From: Rhodospirillaceae bacterium UBA1479
GTDB lineage: Bacteria > Pseudomonadota > Alphaproteobacteria > Rhodospirillales > Casp-alpha2
DNA length: 64,000 bases
Assembly (NCBI GenBank): GCA_002325375.1
Contig: DCRZ01000010.1
Span: 104,176-168,175 of the forward strand
Reading direction: 5' to 3'
Made by a program: the position numbers and the translations under genes. Under the pieces are notes generated by a model that had not been told where the DNA came from, did no database searches, and was given only the letters and a program-made list of their open reading frames with translations. Shown here piece by piece: positions 35,092 through 44,845 of the stretch. Within the stretch, counting starts at the first letter, position 1, and each line of letters starts with the position of its first letter.

Positions 35092-35373
35092 TTGTGAATT
35101 CGGACCTTTTTGTTTTCGCCCCCGACGATGGGAGCCTTGGCGCCGAGGCGGCTGGACCCGCCGCCGGCACCCTGGTTTAAGTTCGAACGCGTCCTTGCGC
35201 GCCAAGGTTAGCGGACCCCCGTGCCCAGGTCCAGCAAAGCTGCGGGCGGGCGGGCACCGTAACAGTGGCGACCCCATCGGCCCGGGCTGCTAAACTCAAG
35301 CCACGGTAAAGATTGTGCGCCAAGCCTTTGGCCTGACCCTTGAGATAGTCGTAATACAGGATAACTACAACCC
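35092..35373. other. Divergent intergenic region between Tim44-like gene and fxsA
   Basis: 282 bp between two divergent start codons. It must hold both promoters, but I find no convincing -35/-10 pair and no long repeat or RNA gene. The part nearest the fxsA start is AT-richer (TACAGGATAACTACAA). Confidence 0.5.
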
Positions 35374-35907
35374 GTGGCCCTATTCATCCTGATCCTGTTC
35401 ATCGCCGTCCCGGTCATCGAGATCGGCCTGTTCGTACAAGTCGGCGGCATGATCGGCCTGTGGCCGACCCTGGCCGTGGTGATCCTGACGGCCGTGTTGG
35501 GCACGGCGCTGCTGCGTCATCAGGGGCTCGACACGTTGCGCCGGGTGCAGGACAGCCTGGCCCAGGACCGCCTGCCCGTGGCCGAAATGTTCGACGGTCT
35601 GTGTCTGTTGATGGCGGGGGCGTTGCTGCTGACGCCCGGCTTCATGACCGATGCCTTCGGCTTTCTTTTGTTCGTGCCGCCGTTCCGCGCCGCCGCCGCG
35701 CAAGCGATCGGACGCTATGTCCTGAGCCACGGCCGCGTTCATGTGCACGCCGCGACCATGGGGCCGGGTCAGGGGCCGGACCCCCACCGCCGGCCCGGCG
35801 GCGGGCCGGTCATCGACGGTGACTTTGAAGAAGTCGCGCCGGAGACATCGGCCCTCGACGATCACAGCCCCCCAAAGACCGCCGGCAAACCACCCGAAAA
35901 CCGCTAA
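35374..35907 (+). CDS. fxsA: FxsA-family membrane protein
   Basis: A 177-residue protein with two hydrophobic hairpins at about residues 3-45 and 75-100 (IEIGLFVQVGGMIGLWPTL, LMAGALLLTPGFMTDAFGF), the FxsA signature. A low-complexity cytoplasmic tail follows. In E. coli FxsA prevents exclusion of phage T7 when overproduced. Starts with GTG at 35374. Upstream of secB on the same strand, 87 bp apart. Confidence 0.9.
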   Translation: MALFILILFIAVPVIEIGLFVQVGGMIGLWPTLAVVILTAVLGTALLRHQGLDTLRRVQDSLAQDRLPVAEMFDGLCLLMAGALLLTPGFMTDAFGFLLFVPPFRAAAAQAIGRYVLSHGRVHVHAATMGPGQGPDPHRRPGGGPVIDGDFEEVAPETSALDDHSPPKTAGKPPENR

Positions 35908-35994
35908 CCGGAACCCCCGCCCGGGCCGCCTTGGCGGTTGTTCCCGGCCCTGATCCATGGTAGCCAGCTATCCGCCTTAAATACGGAGACGATC

Positions 35995-36498
35995 ATGAGC
36001 GACGACACGACGCCCGAGACAGACGCAGCCGCAGCAAACGGGGTCAAAGAGGGCGACCAGGTGCCCCTGATGATCCACGGCCAGTACATCAAGGACCTGT
36101 CCTTCGAAATTCCCGGCGCGCCGCAGATTTTCCTCGACGCGCCTAAGGGTCAGCCCGAGCTGAATCTGAACCTGGACGTCCAGGTCGAGGGTCTTGCCGA
36201 AGACGTGTTCGAGGTCATTCTCGACATCAAGGCGGAAAGCAAGATCGCCGGTCAGGTCGCTTATATTCTGGAGCTGAAGTACGCCGGTCTGTTCACCTTG
36301 CGCGTACCGGAACAGCACCGGGCGTCGGTCCTGTTCGTGGAATGCCCGCGCCTGATGTTCCCCTTCGCCCGCGCAATCATGGCCGACATCAGCCGCGACG
36401 GCGGATTCCAGCCGTTGGTGCTCAGCCCGATCGATTTTGCTGCTCTTTATCAGCAGAACGTCGACAAGCTGCAGACCCAAGTCAAAAGCGACGCCTAG
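35995..36498 (+). CDS. secB: Protein-export chaperone SecB
   Basis: A 167-residue cytoplasmic tetrameric chaperone handing precursors to SecA. Recognisable stretches are MIHGQYIKDLSFEIPGAP, NLDVQVEGLAEDVFEVIL and VECPRLMFPFARAIMADI. A hydrophilic Ala/Glu N-terminus of about 20 residues precedes the core. The start at ATG 35995 has GGAG at good spacing; the frame opens earlier without one. Convergent with dnaQ, 3 bp between stops. Confidence 0.96.
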   Translation: MSDDTTPETDAAAANGVKEGDQVPLMIHGQYIKDLSFEIPGAPQIFLDAPKGQPELNLNLDVQVEGLAEDVFEVILDIKAESKIAGQVAYILELKYAGLFTLRVPEQHRASVLFVECPRLMFPFARAIMADISRDGGFQPLVLSPIDFAALYQQNVDKLQTQVKSDA

Positions 36499-36501
36499 GG
36501 A

Positions 36502-37167
36502 TCAGGCGGACCACACGGGGTCCGTCAGTTTTTCCAGAAAGGCCCGATGGGCCGCTTCTTCTTCCGGAAGCGGCGCATGCGCGCGCGGCGGCCGGGCGAC
36601 CCGCTCCACGTTGACGCCCTGGGCCCCCGCCTCGGCGGCAAGTTCCAAATCCGGCTGACGGCCGCCGATCAATTCCAGATAAACTTCGGCCAGCAGGCGT
36701 GCATCCAACAGGGCGCCGTGCAGATCGCGGTGCGTGTTGTCGATCTGGAACCGCCGGCACAGGGCATCGAGGCTGGCCCCCGCCCCGGGGAATTTCTTGC
36801 GCGCCATGGCGACCGTATCAACAGCCTGGGCCAGGGGAATCGACGGCCGTTTCAGGCGCGCCAGTTCCGCATTGATGAAGCCCATGTCGAAGGACGCGTT
36901 ATGAATCACCAAAGGCGCGTCGCCGACGAAATCCAGGAAGGCATCGGCGATTTCGGCGAACAAGGGGTGTCCCGACAGGAATTCGACCGACAGACCATGC
37001 ACGTTGAAGGCCTCGATCGGCATGTCGCGGTCGGGATTGACGTATTGATGATAGGTGTTGCCGGTGGCGACATGATTGACCAGTTCGACGCAGCCGATTT
37101 CGACGATGCGATGGCCGTTCAGGGGATCAAGCCCCGTCGTTTCCGTATCCAGTACCACTTCCCGCAT
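36502..37167 (-). CDS. dnaQ: DNA polymerase III epsilon subunit (3'-5' exonuclease)
   Basis: Proofreading exonuclease of the replicative polymerase. The 221-residue protein has the DEDDh motifs: MREVVLDTETTGLDPLNGHR (Exo I), VIHNASFDMGFINAEL (Exo II) and HGALLDARLLAEVYLEL (Exo III with His-Asp). The C-terminal 40 residues hold the alpha-binding tail. Follows coaE on the minus strand, 30 bp apart. Confidence 0.96.
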   Translation of the reverse strand: MREVVLDTETTGLDPLNGHRIVEIGCVELVNHVATGNTYHQYVNPDRDMPIEAFNVHGLSVEFLSGHPLFAEIADAFLDFVGDAPLVIHNASFDMGFINAELARLKRPSIPLAQAVDTVAMARKKFPGAGASLDALCRRFQIDNTHRDLHGALLDARLLAEVYLELIGGRQPDLELAAEAGAQGVNVERVARPPRAHAPLPEEEAAHRAFLEKLTDPVWSA

Positions 37168-37197
37168 GGGTGATCGTTCCTACCAATGTCGGGCCAT

Positions 37198-37821
37198 TTA
37201 CCAAAAGGATGATGGCGCCCAGATCCGTCCTTTGCATGTCCGCAGCAGTTTGACCGCCCGCCGGAGTTCCATCAAGGCCGCATGTCGGCCGATGCCCGTA
37301 TTGACGGTGAAATCGGCGAGATGAACCTTTTCCCGCGCCGGCACTTGGCGGGCCAGGATGGCCTGGAACTTTTCCTCGGTCATGCCGGGGCGGGCCAGCA
37401 CCCGGCGGCGCTGCAGGGCCGGGCGGCAATGCACCACCAGGACCGCGTCGCAGCGCGCGTCGCCGCCGGTTTCGAACAGCAGCGGAATATCCAGCACGAC
37501 CAGCGGAACGCCCCGCCGGGCACAGGCCGCGAGGAAAGCCTTTTCCGAGCGCCGGACCAGGGGGTGGAGAATTCCTTCCAAGCGTTTGAGCGCCGCGTCG
37601 TCGTCGAACACCCGCGCGCCCAGGGCCTGCCGGTCGACGGCACCGTTCTTGACCACACCGGGAAAGGCCGTGTCGACAGCCGCGACGGCAGCCCCGCCCG
37701 GGGCCATGAGGGCGTGCACGGCGGCGTCGGCGTCGTGAACCGGCAAGCCCAGGCGGCGCAACTGCGCCGCCGCGGTGGACTTGCCCATACCGATGGAGCC
37801 GGTCAGTCCAAGGATGAACAT
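37198..37821 (-). CDS. coaE: Dephospho-CoA kinase
   Basis: Last step of coenzyme A synthesis. A 207-residue P-loop kinase with MFILGLTGSIGMGKSTAA (Walker A), VHDADAAVHALM, and LDIPLLFETGGDARCDAVLV, typical of CoaE. In the conserved dnaQ-coaE-aroE-maf-ppsR run leading away from the putative origin, 15 bp after aroE. Confidence 0.96.
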   Translation of the reverse strand: MFILGLTGSIGMGKSTAAAQLRRLGLPVHDADAAVHALMAPGGAAVAAVDTAFPGVVKNGAVDRQALGARVFDDDAALKRLEGILHPLVRRSEKAFLAACARRGVPLVVLDIPLLFETGGDARCDAVLVVHCRPALQRRRVLARPGMTEEKFQAILARQVPAREKVHLADFTVNTGIGRHAALMELRRAVKLLRTCKGRIWAPSSFW

Positions 37822-37836
37822 AACCGCCCGGCCTGC

Positions 37837-38688
37837 TCAGCCCTGGCCCAGATGGGCAAGGATATGCGCACGCAGATCCGGCGTGACTTGGGGCGGGGTG
37901 CCGAACCAGGCCTCGAACCCCGGCCGGGCCTGATGCAACAACATGCCGAGGCCGTAGACCACCGGATTGCCGCGCGCCCGGGCGGCGGCCAGCAGCTCCG
38001 TTTCCAAAGGTGCGTAGACGATGTCGTTGACCAGCGCGGCCCCGGGCAGGGCATCCAGGGAAATCACCAGCGGATCCTTGCCCGTCATGCCCAAGGTCGT
38101 CGTGTTGACCAGAAGATTGGCGTCCGCCAGGGCTGCGCCCCGGTCGTCCCAGTCATGGACCGTGACCGGGCCGCCCAGGTCGCGGGCCATACGCTCGGCG
38201 CGGTCACGGGTGCGGTTGGTCAATCGAATGTCGGGCACGCCCGCGTCGATCAAGGCGACCACGACGGCGCGCGCCGCACCCCCGGCGCCCAGGACTACGG
38301 CGGGGCCCGCCGCCGGATTCCAGCCGGGCGCCCCTTCTTTTAAATTTTCCAGGAATCCGAAGCCGTCCGTATTGGTGCCGGTCAATTTACCGTCGTCGCC
38401 GACGATCACCGTGTTCACCGCACCGATGCGCCGGGCCAGGGCGTCGGCGGCGTCGACGGCGGCCAGCGCCGCTTCCTTATGGGGCACGGTGACGTTGACG
38501 CCGCGAAAACCCATCTTGGCCAGGGCCCGCAGGGCCTCGGCGAAATTTTCGGGTGCGACCGGCAGCGGCACATAGGCGCCGTCGATACCCAAGCTGTCCA
38601 GCCAATGGCCGTGCAGCACGGGCGACAGGGAATGGCTTACAGGCCACCCCATCACGCCCGCCAGTTTCGCCCGTCCGGTCATCGTCAT
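37837..38688 (-). CDS. aroE: Shikimate dehydrogenase
   Basis: Reduces 3-dehydroshikimate with NADPH in the aromatic pathway. The 283-residue protein has the substrate motif GWPVSHSLSPVLHGHWL, the catalytic Lys in VNVTVPHKEAAL, and the cofactor loop VVLGAGGAARAVVVAL. The NADP-specific NRTRDRAE motif follows. The ATG at 38688 is followed by another two codons later; either is possible. Confidence 0.96.
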   Translation of the reverse strand: MTMTGRAKLAGVMGWPVSHSLSPVLHGHWLDSLGIDGAYVPLPVAPENFAEALRALAKMGFRGVNVTVPHKEAALAAVDAADALARRIGAVNTVIVGDDGKLTGTNTDGFGFLENLKEGAPGWNPAAGPAVVLGAGGAARAVVVALIDAGVPDIRLTNRTRDRAERMARDLGGPVTVHDWDDRGAALADANLLVNTTTLGMTGKDPLVISLDALPGAALVNDIVYAPLETELLAAARARGNPVVYGLGMLLHQARPGFEAWFGTPPQVTPDLRAHILAHLGQG

Positions 38689-38709
38689 CGTCTTCGGTCC
38701 GTTCTGTCG

Positions 38710-39330
38710 TCAGCCGAGAAGCCCCGCCGGCGCCGCGCCCCGCCGGCGCAGTTCGCCGAGCAGGGCCAGCAGCGGCAGGCCCAGGATGGTAAAATAGTCG
38801 CCTTCAATGCGTTCGAACAACTGCGCACCCAGACCTTCCAGCTGATAGGCCCCGACCGAGGTCAGCACCCCGTCGCCGGCGCGGGCCAGATAATCGGCGA
38901 TGGCGGCGGTGTCGAGCGGCCGCATGGTGAGGCGGGCCACGGCATGATGACGCCAGATCACGTCCCCGTCCCGCGCCAGGACGACGGCGGAAATAAGGGT
39001 ATGGTCGCGGCCGGCGAGGCGTTCCAGGGTTCGCGCCGCGGCGGCCAGGTCTTCCGGCTTGCGCAGGCTTGCCCCGTCCACATCCAGCATCTGGTCGGCG
39101 CCGATCACCAGGGTGCCCGGGTGGCGCGATGCGACCAGGGCCGCCTTGGCCGCGGCCAGGGCCAGGGCGATATCGGGGGTACTCATCCCGGCCGCGCGGC
39201 AGTCTGCCTCGATTTCGGGTTCGTCCACGTCGGCCGGATCGACGGTAATGTCGAGACCGGCGGCGCGCAGCATGTCGGCCCGCACGCGACTGCCCGAAGC
39301 CAGGACCAATCGGGTCCCGGGCCCTGTCAT
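38710..39330 (-). CDS. maf: Maf-family nucleotide pyrophosphatase
   Basis: Hydrolyses non-canonical nucleoside triphosphates, such as dTTP/UTP derivatives, to monophosphates. A 206-residue protein with LVLASGSRVRADMLRAAGL, the acidic VIGADQMLDVDG motif and the VGAYQLEGLGAQLFERIEGD stretch. The ATG at 39330 shares its A with the ppsR stop codon (TGATG), so translation is coupled; a GTG one codon upstream is the alternative. Confidence 0.94.
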   Translation of the reverse strand: MTGPGTRLVLASGSRVRADMLRAAGLDITVDPADVDEPEIEADCRAAGMSTPDIALALAAAKAALVASRHPGTLVIGADQMLDVDGASLRKPEDLAAAARTLERLAGRDHTLISAVVLARDGDVIWRHHAVARLTMRPLDTAAIADYLARAGDGVLTSVGAYQLEGLGAQLFERIEGDYFTILGLPLLALLGELRRRGAAPAGLLG

Positions 39331-40160
39331 CACGTCAGGGGGCCGGGGGCTTCCCCGCGGCGGCGGCTCAACAGCTGGATCACGTTGGCCGCCGTTTCCT
39401 CGATGGATTTGCGGGTCACGTTGATGACCGGCCAGTCGTATTTGGAGAACACGCGCCGGGCCTCGGTGATTTCCTTCGACACCATGTCCAGGTCGACATA
39501 ATCGGTGTTTTCATCCTGGTCCAGCAGGCGCAGACGCTGGCGGCGGATTTCCACCAGCCTGCGCGGGTCCTTGGTCAAGCCGACGACCAGCGGATGGGTC
39601 AACTTGAACAGATCCTCCGGCAGGGGTACGCCGGGCACGAAAGGCACATTGGCGGTCTTCAGCCCCCGGTTGGCGAGGTACACGCTGGTCGGTGTCTTGG
39701 ATGTGCGCGATACGCCGACCAGGACCACGTCGGCATCGTCCAGATCCCAGGTCGACTGGCCGTCGTCGTGACTGAGGGCGAAATGCATGGCTTCGATGCG
39801 GTCGAAGTATTCCGCGTCCATGACATGCTGACGCCCGGCCCGACCCCGCACCTTGGCGTTGAAATAATTGCCCATGGCGTTGAGCACGGGATCGAGGACA
39901 TGAATGTGCGGTACCATCAGGCGGCGGCAGCCGTCTTCCAGATGTTTGCGCAGCTCTTCATGAACCAAGGTATAAAGGACCATCCCGGGCTGCTCGTGAA
40001 CGACGCCGAGCAGCTGATCGATCTGTTCCGGGGAGCGCACCATGCTCCACATATGCTCCTGCGCCTGGACGCTGTCGAACTGCGCCAGGCAGGCGCGCGC
40101 GACCATGGACACGGTTTCCCCCGTGCTGTCCGAAACAAGATGCAGATGGAATTCCTTCAC
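39330..40160 (-). CDS. ppsR: Pyruvate phosphate dikinase/PEP synthase regulatory protein (DUF299)
   Basis: ADP-dependent kinase and Pi-dependent phosphorylase controlling PPDK or PEP synthetase. The 276-residue protein has LHLVSDSTGETVSMVARA, the P-loop GVSRTSKTPTSVYLANRG, and the C-terminal MVSKEITEARRVFSKYDWPV run. It directly flanks the 466-bp putative origin region. Homologues of this gene are the left neighbour of oriC in Caulobacter (CC_0001), as I recall. Confidence 0.93.
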   Translation of the reverse strand: MKEFHLHLVSDSTGETVSMVARACLAQFDSVQAQEHMWSMVRSPEQIDQLLGVVHEQPGMVLYTLVHEELRKHLEDGCRRLMVPHIHVLDPVLNAMGNYFNAKVRGRAGRQHVMDAEYFDRIEAMHFALSHDDGQSTWDLDDADVVLVGVSRTSKTPTSVYLANRGLKTANVPFVPGVPLPEDLFKLTHPLVVGLTKDPRRLVEIRRQRLRLLDQDENTDYVDLDMVSKEITEARRVFSKYDWPVINVTRKSIEETAANVIQLLSRRRGEAPGPLT

Positions 40161-40206
40161 GGGCGGGAAAACTCCGGCACAAGGGCGGTATGAAATCGGG
40201 ATGGAC

Positions 40207-40215
40207 TGTGGACAA
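40207..40215 (-). promoter_or_regulatory. DnaA-box-like 9-mer
   Basis: Minus-strand TTGTCCACA, one mismatch from the strong E. coli consensus TTATCCACA. It is the best match in the putative origin segment. Its strength in this organism is unknown. Confidence 0.55.
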
Positions 40216-40510
40216 CTGGGACGTTTTTCACAAAGCCCCGTTTCCCACGCGCTGACCGTTTATGGATACACAGGCAAAATGCGGCTGTAAAACACAATTC
40301 AGCCATCGGCGGAGCGGTGACAACTTAGGTATCGATCCGATTCCATCCCGGCTTTTCCCGTTTCTCGCAGATCCGGAAAATGTCCGTGATTCAATCGACT
40401 GCTTAAACTTCGCCGATGACTGTACACAGCATTGCGGGGGGAAAACGATCTCTGCGTTATGGAATCGGGATAACCTGTTGACGCATTTGATCCCCGTCAT
40501 TCCACCCCCC

Positions 40511-40555
40511 TACTACAACATCAATAATCTTTATAAATACTTGTTTATTTGAATA
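40511..40555. other. AT-rich tract, candidate DNA unwinding element
   Basis: Only 8 of 45 bases are G or C, in a genome that is otherwise GC-rich. It lies at the hemE side of the origin candidate, with runs TTTATAAATA and TTGTTTATTT. It could also contain the hemE promoter. Confidence 0.55.
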
Positions 40556-40626
40556 GGGAGGGCACCCGTCTATGGTGCCGGACGGGTCTTGAGGGCCCTT
40601 GAACGAACTGTCGGAGACCCGATCCC

Positions 40627-41658
40627 TTGCGTGCTTTCCTTGAACCCTTTCACGGTATCATCCCGGCCCGGCCGCCGGTCTGGTTCATGCGCCAGGCCGG
40701 GCGCTATCTCTCGGAATATCGAGACCTGCGCAAGACCGCGCCGAATTTCCTGAGCTTTTGTTATTCACCGGATCTGACCGTGGAAGCGACATTGCAGCCG
40801 ATCCGGCGTTACGGCTTCGATGCGGCGATCATGTTTTCCGATATTCTGGTGATCCCAGATGCGTTGGGTCAGAACGTGCGGTTCGAGGAAGGGGTCGGCC
40901 CGTTGCTTGATCCCATCACCGACCGGGCGGGAATTTCGGCCCTGAAGACGGATGGCGTGCTGGACCATCTGGCGCCGGTGTTCGAAACCCTGACCCGATT
41001 GCGCCGCGAACTGCCGGACGAGACGGCGTTGATCGGCTTTGCCGGCGCCCCCTGGACCCTGGCGTTCTACATGATCGAGGGGCGGGGCGGGGTCGACGGC
41101 GGCAAGCTGAAGCGCATGGCCTATGGGCAGCCGGAAGATTTCCAAGCCTTGATGACGGTTCTGGAGGAAGCCCTGGTGGCCTATCTGTGCCGCCAGGTCG
41201 AGGCCGGGGCGGAAGTGCTGCAGTTGTTCGACAGCTGGTCCGGCATCGCCGACGAAACCCTGTTCAAGCGCTGGATCATCGAGCCGACGGCGCGCATCGT
41301 GACGCGGGTCAAGGAAGCCCATCCGACGGTGCCGATCATCGGCTTTCCCCGGGGGGCGGGGCCGATGGTTGCGGCCTATGCGGCGGAGACCGGTGTTGAC
41401 GGGATGTCGTTGGACAGTCAGATACCGCTATCCTGGGCGCGCAAAAACGTTGCCGGGAATTTCGTTCTTCAGGGCAATCTGGACAACCAGCTGCTGGTTA
41501 CCGGGGGCGAGGAGATGGACCGGGCGGTCGAACGCATCGTCGGCGACATGCAGGGTCATCCCTTCGTGTTCAACCTGGGCCATGGTATTTTACCCCCCAC
41601 GCCGCCGGAACATGTCGGCCGGGTGTTGGACGTGCTGCGCGGCAAGGCTGAGGGATAG
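40627..41658 (+). CDS. hemE: Uroporphyrinogen decarboxylase
   Basis: Converts uroporphyrinogen III to coproporphyrinogen III in haem synthesis. The 343-residue protein has PVWFMRQAGRYLSEYRDLR at the N-terminus (conserved Arg and family start), FSDILVIPDALG, and GFAGAPWTLAFYMIEG. The only start available is TTG at 40627: the in-frame stop TGA at 40600 rules out any earlier one, and GGAG ends 10 bases before the TTG. First gene of the haem cluster on the right of the putative origin. Confidence 0.95.
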   Translation: MRAFLEPFHGIIPARPPVWFMRQAGRYLSEYRDLRKTAPNFLSFCYSPDLTVEATLQPIRRYGFDAAIMFSDILVIPDALGQNVRFEEGVGPLLDPITDRAGISALKTDGVLDHLAPVFETLTRLRRELPDETALIGFAGAPWTLAFYMIEGRGGVDGGKLKRMAYGQPEDFQALMTVLEEALVAYLCRQVEAGAEVLQLFDSWSGIADETLFKRWIIEPTARIVTRVKEAHPTVPIIGFPRGAGPMVAAYAAETGVDGMSLDSQIPLSWARKNVAGNFVLQGNLDNQLLVTGGEEMDRAVERIVGDMQGHPFVFNLGHGILPPTPPEHVGRVLDVLRGKAEG

Positions 41659-41663
41659 TCGTC

Positions 41664-42713
41664 ATGGCGGGAAAACGCGCGGTCGTTCTGTTCAACCTGG
41701 GGGGTCCCGACGGGCCGGACGCGGTCGAACCGTTCCTGTTCAATCTGTTCATCGACCCCGCGATCATTTCCCTGCCCAATCCGTTTCGTTGGTTCATCGC
41801 CAAGATGATCAGCCGCCGTCGCGCCCCGATCGCGCGGGAGATTTATGCAAACATCGGCGGTCGGTCGCCGTTGCTGTCGGAAACCCAGGCCCAGGCATCG
41901 GCCCTGGAAGCGGCCCTGAACGGCGAGGGCCAGCCGGAAACCCGGGTGTTCGTCTGCATGCGTTACTGGCACCCGATGAGTGCCGAGACGGCCAAAGCGG
42001 TTGCGGCCTTCGGTCCCGATGAGGTGATTGAACTGCCGCTCTACCCGCAATATTCGACAACGACATCGGGCTCGTCCCTCAAGGACTGGCGAAGGGCGGC
42101 GAAAGCGGCCGGGATGACGGCGAACGCGCGGGCGGCCTGCTGCTATCCCACGGCGGCGGGGTTCATTGCGGCCCAGGCCGATCTGGTCGCTGATGGGATC
42201 GCCGCGGCCAAGGAAACGGGAGCGCCGCGGGTTCTGTTTTCCGCCCATGGCTTGCCGAAGAAGGTCATCGCCAAGGGTGATCCCTATCAATGGCAGGTCG
42301 AGCAGACGGCGGCGGCGGTGATCGACAACCTTCGCGCACGGGGGATCGACGGCTTCGATCCGATCGTCTGTTATCAAAGCCAGGTCGGGCCCCTGGAATG
42401 GATCGGCCCGGCGACGGAGGACGAGATCAAGCGCGCGGGCGCCGACAAGGTGCCGCTGGTCGTGGTGCCCATCGCCTTCGTGTCGGAGCATTCGGAAACC
42501 TTGGTCGAACTCGACATCGAATACCGCGAGGTCGCGGATCATGCGGGCGTGCCGGCCTATCACCGGGTGCGGACCGTGGGCACGGCACAGAGCTTTATCG
42601 CGGCCTTGGCGGAAATCGTCGAGACGGCTTCAGGCCTGGGAACCCGGACCTGTCATCCGTCGGGGGCGCGGATCTGTCCCGGCGAGTGGTCTGCCTGTCC
42701 CTGCGCGGCGTAG
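41664..42713 (+). CDS. hemH: Ferrochelatase
   Basis: Inserts Fe2+ into protoporphyrin IX. The 349-residue protein starts MAGKRAVVLFNLGGPDGPDA, has VRMRYWHP-like FVCMRYWHPMSAETAKAV, LYPQYSTTTSGSS, and the catalytic-site LFSAHGLPKKVIAKGDPY with the essential His. The last 15 residues contain clustered cysteines (CHPSGARICPG), a possible iron-sulfur ligand set seen in some alphaproteobacteria. Five bases after hemE. Confidence 0.95.
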   Translation: MAGKRAVVLFNLGGPDGPDAVEPFLFNLFIDPAIISLPNPFRWFIAKMISRRRAPIAREIYANIGGRSPLLSETQAQASALEAALNGEGQPETRVFVCMRYWHPMSAETAKAVAAFGPDEVIELPLYPQYSTTTSGSSLKDWRRAAKAAGMTANARAACCYPTAAGFIAAQADLVADGIAAAKETGAPRVLFSAHGLPKKVIAKGDPYQWQVEQTAAAVIDNLRARGIDGFDPIVCYQSQVGPLEWIGPATEDEIKRAGADKVPLVVVPIAFVSEHSETLVELDIEYREVADHAGVPAYHRVRTVGTAQSFIAALAEIVETASGLGTRTCHPSGARICPGEWSACPCAA

Positions 42714-42725
42714 CGAGGACGGATC

Positions 42726-43172
42726 ATGGAGCTGAGCGCCACCGCCTATGTCTGGATCAAGGCCCTGCATGTGATGAGCGTGATCGCCTGGATGGCCGGG
42801 TTGCTCTACCTGCCGCGGCTGTACGTCTATCACGTCGATGCCGAGGTTGGGTCCGACAAGTCGGAAACCTTCAAGATCATGGAACGCCGCCTGATGCGAG
42901 GGATCATGAACCCGGCGATGATGGCCTCCGTGCTGTTCGGCCTGATCCTGATGGCCGCGTCGGGGGTGCCGATCTGGCAGACGGTCTGGTTTCCCGTGAA
43001 GGCCGGATGCATACTGGCGATGATGGTGATGCATGTGTTCTGCGGCAAATGGCGGCGTGCGTTCGCCGAGGACAGGAACCCGCATTCAGGACGGTTCTAC
43101 CGCTTCATGAACGAGGTGCCGGCGGTGCTGATGGTCGTCATCGTCATCATGGTGATCGTGCAGCCGGGTTAG
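42726..43172 (+). CDS. hemJ: Protoporphyrinogen IX oxidase, HemJ type
   Basis: A 148-residue inner-membrane protein with four hydrophobic helices. It has the conserved His near residue 15 in KALHVMSVIAWMAGLLYLPR and Lys in FPVKAGCILAMMVMHVFCG, as in HemJ/UPF0093. HemJ oxidises protoporphyrinogen to protoporphyrin, the substrate of the adjacent hemH. Twelve bases after hemH. With hemE and hemH this makes a complete late haem run. Confidence 0.92.
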   Translation: MELSATAYVWIKALHVMSVIAWMAGLLYLPRLYVYHVDAEVGSDKSETFKIMERRLMRGIMNPAMMASVLFGLILMAASGVPIWQTVWFPVKAGCILAMMVMHVFCGKWRRAFAEDRNPHSGRFYRFMNEVPAVLMVVIVIMVIVQPG

Positions 43173-43509
43173 GTTGCTGCTGCGTTGGCAGAAAATGTGA
43201 AGGCCTTGGAACAAAAAGTTCAATTGACTTGATTTTCCGCATTCGTTAATCATCCCATGTGCCGACGCGGACGGCATCCCGCCTCTTTCGGGCCTGGTCT
43301 ACCAAAGGTCCCGCCCAATCCTTTTTCCATCGACCAACCCGGCCCGGGCGCGTCCGATGTCTCGCAACGGTTTCAACCGGCCCAACAGGGGGCGGAGAGG
43401 CCGTCCAGCAGACCCGCGCATCGCCGCGACCAAGACGGGTCGTCCGACCGACGCCTTTTCCGGCCCTTAATTCCTTCCGGTTTTCCCCCACACATCAATC
43501 AGGCCTCAC
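43173..43509. other. Leader and promoter region of rho
   Basis: 337 bp between hemJ and rho. The first 90 bp are relatively AT-rich and hold a promoter-like pair; the remaining 240 bp are GC-rich and long enough for a regulated mRNA leader, consistent with Rho autoregulation known in other bacteria. No convincing open frame was identified. Confidence 0.5.
43225..43251 (+). promoter_or_regulatory. Possible rho promoter
   Basis: TTGACT at 43225-43230 with GTTAAT at 43246-43251, spacer 15. The -35 is strong but the spacer is short and the -10 weak. If used, the transcript leader is about 250 bases. Confidence 0.35.
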
Positions 43510-44766
<1,257 letters not shown>

Positions 44767-44791
44767 TCTCGGCCAACAGATCAAATCAAAA

Positions 44792-44822
44792 AACGCCGGC
44801 GGGGTTTCCCTCGCCGGCGTTT
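44792..44822 (+). terminator. Terminator hairpin after rho
   Basis: AACGCCGGCG and CGCCGGCGTT form a perfect 10-bp stem with a loop GGGTTTCCCT, followed by TCTGTTTTC on the plus strand and preceded by AAAAAA on the other. Works for rho and possibly the convergent quinone reductase gene. The T-tract is short. Confidence 0.8.
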
Positions 44823-44845
44823 CTGTTTTCAGGCGGTGATCCCGA

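Larger units (their letters stand above)
40161..40626. other. Putative chromosomal replication origin (oriC)
   Basis: A 466-bp intergenic segment between divergent ppsR and hemE. It contains a DnaA-box-like 9-mer TGTGGACAA at 40207-40215 (8/9 to the consensus on the minus strand), two 7/9 candidates at 40261-40269 and 40465-40473, and GANTC sites at 40339, 40388 and 40462 (CcrM-type methylation). A 45-bp tract at 40511-40555 has only 8 G/C and could be the unwinding element. Gene order ppsR/hemE equals the Caulobacter and Rickettsia origin context. No protein-coding gene or RNA is evident inside. Confidence 0.7.

Noticed and set aside
35320..35373. Promoter for fxsA around TTGAGA
   Set aside because: No -10 hexamer at proper distance; match too weak to list.
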